DNA of 64,000 bases from Sinonovacula constricta (taxonomy: Eukaryota > Mollusca > Bivalvia > Cardiida > Solecurtidae), in the NCBI GenBank assembly GCA_007844125.1, contig CM017569.1, positions 13,172,699 to 13,236,698 on the forward strand. The letters run 5' to 3'. How positions within the stretch are numbered: position 1 is the first letter of the stretch; every line of letters begins with the position of its first letter. The position numbers and the translations under genes are program-made. Under the pieces are notes generated by a model, which was not told the origin of the DNA, ran no database searches, and was given only the letters and a program-made list of their open reading frames with translations. Positions 35,976-64,000 of the stretch are shown piece after piece.

Positions 35976-37643
35976 GCCCAATTTAATAGCCAGGATTTTC
36001 CTAAAGAAAACCTGGTTTAAAAACAAAAACAAATTGAGGATAGGGATCTGGTACATACACCATGGCAAGAATGAATTGTCTCAGCTGACATTAGGTGGCA
36101 TTCAGAAAAACTGTTGTCCAATAACAACTTACAGGAGTTCCACTGACAGGGATGGGCATTAAACAGACATTTGGTGGCAGTGCTTATTACCTTAGAAAAT
36201 GTTTTCTTATAAACAAGATGTTTTTAAATGAAATACCATTAAATAAACAACAGCAAAATAAATTTAAGTGGGTGTCATTTGTTGGATGACATTTTTTACA
36301 TTCATCACAAGTGACACTGTGTTTGTTAAATGGCATTTAAAAGAAATTTAATTTAATAGGTGATTAGAATGTGCTGCAAACAGAAGAAAGTTACCAAAGC
36401 AGTTACAAAATTATACCACTATTAATCTTAATATTACATTGAAAGGTCAAACTTCTCACTTATCATTATGTAATGTAGTGTACATTGTTATCTTCACTAA
36501 AATGTTTTCAGATGCATTACATTCCATAATTTTATCAGCCAAAGATCACAATCTTGTCTATAGATAAAATGTTTCTATCTGGATTTACTAGTAAGCCGTT
36601 ACATTTTAAAATTTTGTTTTGGTCCTTAACAAGTGCAACAAGAAAGTTCTTAGACTTTTATATTCACTCTTAGCAGCCCTGCATTCCAAGTGCTGGCTTG
36701 AGCCTGTGTGGCATATCAATAATAATTCCTAAAGGTCTGGAACCTTCACTGGTGGTGATCTAAGTGCTCACCTTACTGTTAGATCATGCCAAGGGCTGGC
36801 TGGGGTATATGTAGCATGTTAACAATAAGAGATGTCTTGAAAAAAGGTCATACTGGTCTAACAGCAAGCGACTGAACCATTACTGGGGGTGATCAGAAAA
36901 CAAATGGAAAAATAACACAGATTCTTATCCAGTCCAAACACAACAGACATGGGCATTGCAAAATTATACATAAACACTGAATGCAGACTGATACCATCAT
37001 GGGGGACCCTTGTGAAAGACTTAGTTCTGCTGAAACGCATGGCAAACATCCAAACGTTCTGTTCAGTACTCTAAGGTTACAGCTAAAAACATTTCATGAT
37101 CATTTCTCAAATCTACACAGATTTACCATTGGGAAAATCCTCTGAAATTTTATAAGAACCACAGATGAACAAAATACAAGATTGTATTTCTAAGTATATA
37201 ATATTAAATATAATTTTGCTCTAGAATATCTTGTATTAACAGAGAAAACCTTAATATTTCAAGCACAAATAGATGAAACATTTGTAAAACTATTTAAAAA
37301 TGTTTAAGAAACATTAAAATGTATTTTTAATGCCTTAAAAGGTAGACAGGAGTAAAACAAAATGAAAATTCCCTTAAAGCAAATACATTTAAACATCACA
37401 TTTGTTCCTAAGGATTTAAAGTAAACTGTTATCCCCTGGGAGAAATACTCAGTCAGGATTACAAAATCCCAACACAGTGGAAAATGTCTGAGAAAAACAA
37501 GACATTCTATTGACAAAGTCTAAGAACTGTTAGCAAAGAAATAACCAAAGCAGAATACACTGTGAAATAATGATGTACCACTGTTGAAATTACAGAGACA
37601 GTTAGAGCATGTTGGCAATGAGCATTGACACCGACATTTGAAA

Positions 37644-37788
37644 CTAACAAGTTTTATCCCCAGAGGGTTCCATATAGTCTCCTACCTCACCTTCTTCCCT
37701 ATCATCTGTCACCTCAACCTCACCAGTTTTATCTCTGGATATGGAAATAGTTCCATCTCTGGATGTAGCAATAGTTCTATCTCTTATC
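37644..37788 (-). CDS. Candidate alternative terminal exon of the STK10-like gene
   Basis: An open stretch of 47 codons plus stop that enters at phase 2, as required by exon 11, after the acceptor AAATGTAGCAG. It reads IRDRTIATSRDGTISISRDK, then an acidic tail ending GDYMEPSGDKTC and TAG. A 24-bp internal duplication gives the two RD-TI-S-RD units. If spliced from exon 11 (intron of 2358 bases) it would give a kinase lacking the coiled coil. It could equally be an internal exon using a GTGAGG donor inside it, or a chance reading. I see no AATAAA close downstream. Confidence 0.33.
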
Positions 37789-37880
37789 CTGCTACATTTG
37801 TAAACAACCTAATCTAAATTCTAAGATGTTAGCTTAAAACATTATGACTGAGTCAAGTCTTATTGCTGGAGACTCTGAGC

Positions 37881-37963
37881 AGCAAACAGTGTGGATTCTA
37901 TCAGAGAGATCCCAGCAGAAAGGTGGCTGATCTGTGTCAACACTATCTGCTTAAATCTTATCA
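37881..37963. repeat. Foldback-family dispersed repeat
   Basis: AGCAAACAGTGTGGATTCTA then GATCCCAGCAGAAAGGTGG and CTGATCTGTGTCAACACTAT. Followed 90 bases later by another copy in the same orientation. Confidence 0.65.
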
Positions 37964-38050
37964 ATACTTGATGACCATGTGTTCGTATGATCTTTGTTTC
38001 GGACATATAAGAACATGCAATCATAGCAAATAATAAGCAAGAGATTCAAG

Positions 38051-38133
38051 CAACAAATAGTGCAGATTCTGATCAGAAAGCTCTCAGCAGATGCTGGCTG
38101 ATCTGGAACTACACTATCTGCCTCAACCTGATC
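38051..38133. repeat. Foldback-family dispersed repeat, best-preserved copy
   Basis: AAATAGTGCAGATTCTGATC on the left and GGCTGATCTGGAACTACACT on the right; the complement of the right arm (AGTGTAGTTCCAGATCAGCC) aligns with the left arm. Confidence 0.7.
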
Positions 38134-39539
38134 TCCTCTACAGGTCAAGCATAGAACCTCGTAACATTTTATAAAATATGAGACTGACAGTGTATCATGT
38201 CCAAAATAAATAAGCAACACTGAAGGTTACTTCAAGCCAAAATATGACTTGCAGCAACATATCGTTTCAGTTGAGTTTTTTTGACTTGTATAGGTTTAAG
38301 AAGATACATGTATAAATACGTAATTCTTTGGTAAAGCTATCATTCCAGAGTATCACATTAAGTTGGTGCTAAAATACCTACGTCGTCTAAAATATTTTTT
38401 TTATCAGACTGCTTTGTTTATCTACCATGGATTAGTTGAAAGCATCTTTCCAGATAATAAACAATATTTAAATCAAGAAATAATTCCTTATTTTCCTTAA
38501 CCTGCATCAATATTTGGTCCTCTAATGTAAACAACAAATATCAAACATGTCCTCTCATTAAACAGTGACAAATCCCATTCAAAAATATTTAAAAACATAA
38601 CATATGACCTAAGAAGCCATTTCTTGAGTTCACCTCAAATTAAACATAAATTAAAAAAAAAAACACTTTCTAATAAATTAATTGTGCAAATTTAACTACA
38701 TTATTTTTGTTTTAACATTTGCATATAGATTATTCAAACACTGACTTGGAAGATATATGTAAGATATTTTAGATAAGTCTCTTTCTTGTATTAACTCTGC
38801 AGAAAATCAAACACTGTCAGCAACATGGAACTGATCTTATTATGTGCAAAAGAATTAGGCTATCTTCACAAATTCAATACCAGCAGCAGGTCAATCTGTA
38901 CCATGAATTTTTATACTTTATTCAGCACAGTAGTCAGGCGAGCAACCAGTTATCAGATGAAGGTTGTAAAAGGTTCCGAGACAAAGGGATTTTCCATAAC
39001 AAATTCTGAAATAATGGAGTGTTTAAAAAGAAGTCTTAATATAATGGAGTGTTTAGTAACAAAATCTGCAATTAAAGAGTGTAAAGTAGCAGGTCATGGT
39101 ATGCAGGGGTGTTTAGTGAAATATTTTGAGATAAAGGGGTTTTCAGTTACAAGTTCTGTGATGCACTAATATAAGTGATGCCTCAAATATGCTGATGTAA
39201 CAAAGAGCTCCAGGAGACAGCTAACTGCAGACGTGCCCGACTATTGATTGGTCCATGTCACAGACTGGGAGGATATGCTAGCACTGACAGAATCAAGAGA
39301 TTTGGTTTGCAAATCAACCCTTGCAGTACATGAAAGGCCCAGTGAAGTGCATCAAATAGTAATTTGCAATATGCAAGCATTAACTTTGCTATAACCACTT
39401 AAAACATTCTTTCCACATACAGAGACTGTGGCAATTTAAAGAGGACAATGGTGCCTAGATTGTGATAGCATTGTGGGGGACATACAATATGATGACTTAC
39501 TGTGTCACATAATCCAATTAGCAGATACCAGCACTCAAG

Positions 39540-39650
39540 ATAAAACAATGTAGGAGTGTTACTCTATCATGTGTCCAAGATGTAGAGATAGCACATATCT
39601 TCAGTGTAACTCTATGTTGTGTCCAAGATGTAGTGATTGCATTTCAGATT
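39540..39650. repeat. Two-copy ~58-bp direct repeat
   Basis: GTGTAACTCTATGTTGTGTC + CAAGATGTAG at 39602 repeats GTGTTACTCTATCATGTGTC + CAAGATGTAG at 39555. Confidence 0.6.
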
Positions 39651-40146
39651 GAATAAACAACATCATGCTATCTTTGCTATTTGGCAAAGGATGTTGTTGA
39701 TAGGCATATTAACATTTCTAGATATTCATAATCCACAAAAAGTTCAAATGTGTTTTTTAATTACAAGTTCAGCTTACTTACCAAAAAACAAAAACATAAA
39801 TAACACGTTCTTAAATTTCTCCAGCAAACTTAATACATTGGGCCATTACTATTTCAACAAAAGAAAAAAAACAACTTAATTACAATGAAATGTACCACTA
39901 TAATTTTTCCTTCATCTAGTCATTTAATATGCACTTTATCCACATAGCATTCTAATATAAGGTACCTAACTCCTACAAACTAAATAACTAACAACAAGCA
40001 GCTATGATGAGTTGTCTACCCTTGCTACAAACAAAACATTGTGAATATTCTTTTTATGTAAATATCTGGGACAATAGCATCACTTGTGTTTTTTCCTACA
40101 AACTGGCTGTAAAAAAGGAAAGTAATACTAATTAATAATAACTTAC

Positions 40147-58936
<18,790 letters not shown>

Positions 58937-59148
58937 CGCAGCGAAAAGTGTGACAACTATATGTGATTTAGACACCAATCACAGTAGCAAATTCCAGTGA
59001 CACATGCACATTCACAAAGAAAACAGTACAAATTATTCTCCTGGTGGATTAAGGAAGGTGTTGAACTTGGAAAAACGTAACTGTTGCATCTTTTTGTCAA
59101 GGACTTTCACTTCATCGTTCATAGCGGAAAAATCTCCATTTTGCATTT

Positions 59149-59160
59149 CGCGCATGCGCA
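59149..59160. promoter_or_regulatory. NRF-1-like palindrome, probable core promoter of the STK10-like gene
   Basis: CGCGCATGCGCA matches the NRF-1 consensus (YGCGCAYGCGCR) and lies about 210 bases upstream of the kinase start codon, on the correct side. A CTTCCG-type ETS element follows at about 59180. Both are typical of TATA-less housekeeping promoters. The surroundings have more CpG than the rest of the window. Confidence 0.5.
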
Positions 59161-59980
59161 TTAATAATGTGTCATTTGCTTCCGTGTTCATTGAAAATAG
59201 TCACACCCACCCATTTCAATACACGATTCGTTTTGGGTGCGACCGTTAACGAAGCAGTATCGCGTTTGTTTGTTTATGTTGTTGTTCTCTTGCTATAATA
59301 GTACATACACGTGAACTCTCCCACTTTAAAGGTTCAACGTGATTTGAAAATGAGACGTTTTGTTGAGACGATAATCTCCTTCTTTGTTTATATAAAAATA
59401 ACAAATCTCCCTCGTTGCAAGCGAAAATCTCCCACATTTGCCACCCACATGTATGTTAGTACTGTCCAACGCACAATGCTTTTGTTTTTGTTTTTAAGAA
59501 TCCGCACCTGAACAGATCTATATTTACAGATTTACTATTTGAACACTTAGAAATTTGTTGTTTCTCAAATACTTTTTAAGCGACTTGGTGATGTCGCCGG
59601 TCATTTGTTTTTTTTTCTTTTAAAATTTTGTTCAAAAAAACTATGTTGAATCTGAATAAACAATGGGTTTAAACATTACATCTGATCAGCATTATGTGAA
59701 CATTCTGTCTCTCAAGATCTACATGAGGCCGGTTTAGTTTGATCCTATAATTAGCGCCAATCTGTCTCTCTAGATATATACATGCTACATGTACCTACAT
59801 GACGGACATGGCCTATATCAGCCAGTGGATCCATTACGCGTGCGTGCCTGTCATGTCTATCGCTATCGACTCGAGGCTCACGGAACTCACCCGTTTAACT
59901 AAAGAAATTTCGCGACAAAATAATTTTTTGGTACTTGTCGCGAGATGTCTTTAGATAAACGCTGTACATAATGATCAAAA

Positions 59981-60204
<224 letters not shown>

Positions 60205-61278
60205 AAATTATGCACAGCACATTCACGTACACCCAACTATAATCTCATTCCAGGAAATATCAATGTACTTTTGTTAAGCATCCGACGATACTGCAATGAT
60301 TGTTTGCTAAAAACCTAAAATATAAAGACTGTTTTGTTGTTGTTTTAAATTATTTTCCATTCCAATATATGCAAACGATGATCGATGAGAAAACAGAGAG
60401 CTCCACAAATGCAATCTAGCTGCATGTTATGGTCCATCTCAAATGGAAGCATATGTGTTTACCAATTTAGGCATATTTTTGTGAATAATTCAAACCAGTT
60501 TTCAACAACAAAGTTATATTGCTTAAGGTTATGTCTTCGCATTTTTTTCAGACTTTCAGAGTCAGTTTAATACAACCCTTAAAAACGACCAACCTTTTGT
60601 CCAGATACACTTGAGCTCATCCCGGTTCTGACATCGATGTCTATTTTTAGTTGAAATCCCAAATGTTCTTATTTACAGATTTGAAGAGAATGAACAATTT
60701 GATTGTTGATGAACTAGTTTTACTGTCTTGAAATTAAGATACTGTTTAAAATCGTCTTAGCTTATACTAAAGTATAATTTTCTGGAAAAAAATATACACA
60801 AATACCCCAAACAACGGTCAGATATTGTTACATATATTTGATAAAAGCAAAACTGTCAGATAACACCTTCAAGTCACTGAGTAATATTCTTGCGCCGCAT
60901 GGTTCATTCATCAATATGCATTTCATGTATAACTGCATTACACAATTTACGAATTGAAGATCTAGTTAATTGATGTTAACATTTAAAGCCTGTCTGGACA
61001 CAATTGGCGCGTATAGTCTCCTTTGTGGTAAATATTTGTTTCTGTACACGTACAGTAAAAACTCGATTAAGGATCATTCTGCTAATCGGGGCAAGCCTCT
61101 ACGCGGGACACCTTTTTACCAGAACCGTTTTTTTTTTAAATTTATTAATTTTAATGTCCCACAACCTCGGAAAGCGGGGCATCCGTCCATTGTCAACCAG
61201 GTAGGGTAGGCCTCAATCGCCTTCCCCGTGCTAGATACTGGTAACCTTGGTTACCCTGTAGCTGAAGCAGCCGTCGCC

Positions 61279-61318
61279 ATGTTGGAGGCCACGGACTCAA
61301 GACAAAGGCAAGTAGAAG
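61279..61318 (+). CDS. Candidate first coding exon of a divergent plus-strand gene
   Basis: GCCGTCGCCATGT gives a good start context, followed by LEATDSRQRQVE and a donor GAAG|GTAAAT (phase 1). The stretch is CpG-containing and more GC-rich than its surroundings. Only 13 codons, so support is weak. No matching downstream exon with a consistent phase was found. Confidence 0.28.
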
Positions 61319-62064
61319 GTAAATAGACGTATACCAATCATGTATAGCATTAAAGGCGGCACAAACATTGAAAACACGTTGAAATGTGGAATACATGTGC
61401 ATATCTTAATTTAAATCCAATGTCGACATTTTAAGTTGTTATTATGTATCACGCTTCATGGTTCTTTTTTCGGTATTCGCGATGCCACAGTTCTGTTAAA
61501 CTTAATTTGGATGAAATATTCACGCACAAAAAATAATTATCAAAAATAATTATCCGATGTACAAGTCCTTATTGGACAGTCTGTTGCTCAAGAAAAATGA
61601 TTTGACAGTGACCCTGACATAATATCCATATACCTAATTGTTTATAAATATCTTTCATCCTGTGAGAAAGGTGACTTTATAATTAGGTAATTGTGACAGC
61701 CCTACGAACATAAAACATTATTTAAAATAAAACGTAAAAAGTACCGTAAAACGGTAAAGACGTAGGCTACACGTTGAAAGTTAAAGTAACAGAAGCAATG
61801 GAAAAGTACTTTTCAAAGATTTCCTGATCTGATTAATTGCATGTGCTTTCTGTGTTAATGTACATTTGAGTCATCATCATTTTTAGTCATCGTGTTATAT
61901 AAAGCTTATCACAAATAAAAAATCTTCTAACTGATAGTTGGAACCACTTACGTCCTGCTCAGCAAATGGTGTCGAATTGTGTTATATGTTTTTATAAATG
62001 CCAACAATAAGGAAATATTTACGACCTTAGAGAGAACGAGAGACAAGGACGGATAGAAAGAGAC

Positions 62065-62120
<56 letters not shown>

Positions 62121-63343
62121 GAGCGATATATGCATGCTGACTGTTACATTTCTGAGATCTTGTCTCTTTAAGTCTTAGAATAACCTAGAAAATGCCGAAT
62201 AAGAGAGACAACTCTTTAAGAAATGATTGTACTAGTTTTGTCCCCTAGTCAAACATTAAACTTAAAAAAAAGTTTAGTTGCTTTCTTTAACATACAAATC
62301 CGACTGTAAAGTATAAAAAACAACATAGAAGCCATGTCATTATACAGCTTTCCTTTTTATACTAATATTACGAAGTATTTTTTGAGGTCGCTTTAATGTA
62401 TTAAACCATCGTATTCCTTCTGGAAAACTACATGTAGAATGTATGCTTAGATAAATACTTTATACCCGGGAGAATGAACATCGTCAGGCGTGAAATATTC
62501 TTGTCTAAAATCAGATTGTGACTCATCTAGCGTACTAAACTTTTCCTACCAATATGTTAGTTTTTAATTTAAAATATGAGGAAATACTTTATGCATAGAA
62601 TCTATTAACGAGATACCACGAAAGTTATAAGGATCTGTATTTACTAGTACAAAAATGCTTTCGCACCAACAGTCCGGTTAAATACATATGCAGAGCACAT
62701 CATAAGGGCATTTCATTAAGCTTTTCCGGTTTTTAATGTGATAATTCTGTGATGTGTAATAGAATTATTTCAAACAAATTAATAATCCCCGTTTACACCT
62801 TCGTCTCAAAAATAAGATATAATTAGTTTTCCTAAAATCAAAGCACTCATTTGAAATTGTATTTAGGTCATATACTTTCTTACTTGCCTTGCGTAATTTA
62901 AATAGACGCCAGAAGTTTTGTGGCTAATCGCGTAATTTAATAAATTAGTTTTACATCTTTTATAATATTATATTTTTATTTGATTTTTATAATATCTTGA
63001 AGTGGACTTGTGAATTTGTCAATCATTGTAAGTTACTTTGATGAGATGTTCAACGGTACAGTCTTAATGCTGCAACTTATCCGAGTATTGAACTATCCAG
63101 CTAGGTAAATAAACAATCTGGATACAAATCTCTATTCGATTTATTTCATCTAGCTCATCGCTGATTCGATGTGCAAAGTTATGTTTTAACTAACTTAATC
63201 AAATCAATTACATCCGCCGTATAGATAATTTACTGCCACGGTTTAAGGTAAACCATGATACCAAAACATTTGTTAACATGTATATTGTCACTAAACCTAT
63301 TTAATCGAGCATTGTAGGTGACACTGTTTAAATTCATATTTAG
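61319..63343. other. AT-rich stretch right of the kinase gene
   Basis: Contains the GA microsatellite. No exon supported apart from the weak candidates on either side. Confidence 0.45.
62070..62124. repeat. GA microsatellite
   Basis: A (GA)n run of about 40-50 bases with purine-rich flanks. Purine on the plus strand, so opposite in strand sense to the CT run 2 kb away. Confidence 0.95.
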
Positions 63344-63524
63344 GCATAAACCACCGTCCTTTGGATTCCTGCCTACAGCTCCGCTCTCTGGCTCACCATC
63401 ATCTCTTTATTGGTCAGTGAACACAACACCACCAGGTTGGAACCACGCACCGCGTCACCCGGAGTGGTGCGTCCAAAAAAGCGAGCTATCTAACCCCTCC
63501 AGAAACATCGACATTACTTCTTGA
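63344..63524 (+). CDS. Candidate exon, Pro/Ser-rich
   Basis: After the acceptor TTCATATTTAG the plus strand is GC-rich compared with its AT-rich flanks and open in the frame HKPPSFGFLPTAPLSGSPSS, then LYWSVNTTPPGWNHAPRHPE and on to a TGA. That frame needs a different phase from the candidate exon at 61279; in the phase matching it, the frame closes at about 25 codons. Function unknown. May be part of a gene entering from the left or a non-coding exon. Confidence 0.27.
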
Positions 63525-64000
63525 AAGAACTGTCCTATAATGTACAATTCAAAATTGCTGCATTACCAAAGGGCTCCATTTTTTATTGAGTAACATTCCA
63601 AATTATATGCGAAAACAGATTTTGCAACGTTCACAACGTGCATTACAATTTAACTTGTTGCTAAATTTAACGCAACAAAAAAGTTTTTGCATTTTTTTTG
63701 TGTTATCCATTTTGAGGGGTGGTGGGGGTTTGGGGTGGTATGGGGGCATTCTAAATAGGCAGAATGGACCTTAAATGTTATAATGGGGAGGAAACAGCAG
63801 CCCTTATTATATAATATTGTTTACTGTACTTGTTATTGACGTTGAGGAATCTAGAATTTTTGATAAATTGAATGTCTTTACTAATTATATCCCACTTATG
63901 ATAATAATTCTAAAATTAATATTTTAGGCAATAATAAGTTAATTATGTGGTTTTCTTCATATATTTATCAATACCAAGGAAGCATTGTAAATAAAAATAG

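Larger units (their letters stand above)
37789..40146 (-). other. Intron 11 of the STK10-like gene, first part
   Basis: Follows the GTAAGT donor of exon 11. Contains two foldback copies (37881-38133), a degenerate repeat around GGAGTGTTTA at 39010-39150 and the direct repeat at 39540. I see no Glu/Lys/Gln/Arg-rich coiled-coil exon here. Confidence 0.6.

Overview
This is a window of animal nuclear DNA: AT-rich, intron-rich and packed with repeats. The repeats (tRNA-derived SINEs, elements with inverted ends carrying internal tandem arrays, many minisatellites) together with a diverged but readable kinase gene suggest a mollusc, most likely a bivalve. That placement is inference. There is no bacterial-type operon, rRNA gene, CRISPR array or functional tRNA gene.

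The one secure gene is on the minus strand from 58936 down to 40147: eleven coding exons of an SLK/LOK-type Ste20 kinase (STK10/SLK orthologue). All ten introns have GT..AG boundaries and matching codon phases, giving 863 complete codons. The exons cover the whole kinase domain, a long acidic Ser/Pro linker, and the conserved motif that in this family precedes the C-terminal PKK coiled coil. I could not find the coiled-coil exons in the remaining 40 kb. A phase-compatible candidate terminal exon lies at 37644-37788. An NRF-1-like palindrome at 59149-59160, about 210 bases upstream of the start codon, probably marks the promoter.

A second minus-strand coding region that I do not recognise lies at 13602-14222, with a possible companion exon at 15109-15297. 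Two weak plus-strand exon candidates (61279-61318 and 63344-63524) lie upstream of the kinase gene and could belong to a divergent neighbour.

The rest is repeat archaeology. Three tRNA-derived SINE families (called A, B and C here) occur several times. A 53-bp satellite at 3037-5232 is built from the body of a SINE-A copy. A 631-bp hAT-type MITE with a perfect 8-bp target duplication sits in another SINE-A copy at 5517-6147. At 57176-57853 a MITE with long inverted repeats and a 9-bp target duplication carries a nested SINE-B. Elements with inverted CTCAGGTGAGCT-type ends and roughly 145-bp internal repeats lie at 271-1326, 50808-51566 and 54431-56224. A degenerate mariner transposase relic lies at 21476-22425. 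A short palindromic (foldback) repeat recurs at least a dozen times. Minisatellites with units of 14, 21, 28, 35, 37, 38 and 53 bp are scattered throughout.

The most unusual observation is that two introns of the kinase gene (intron 7 and intron 10) each hold an array of roughly 30-bp units that repeats the exon end together with its 5' splice site, which multiplies donor-like sequences just downstream of the real donor.
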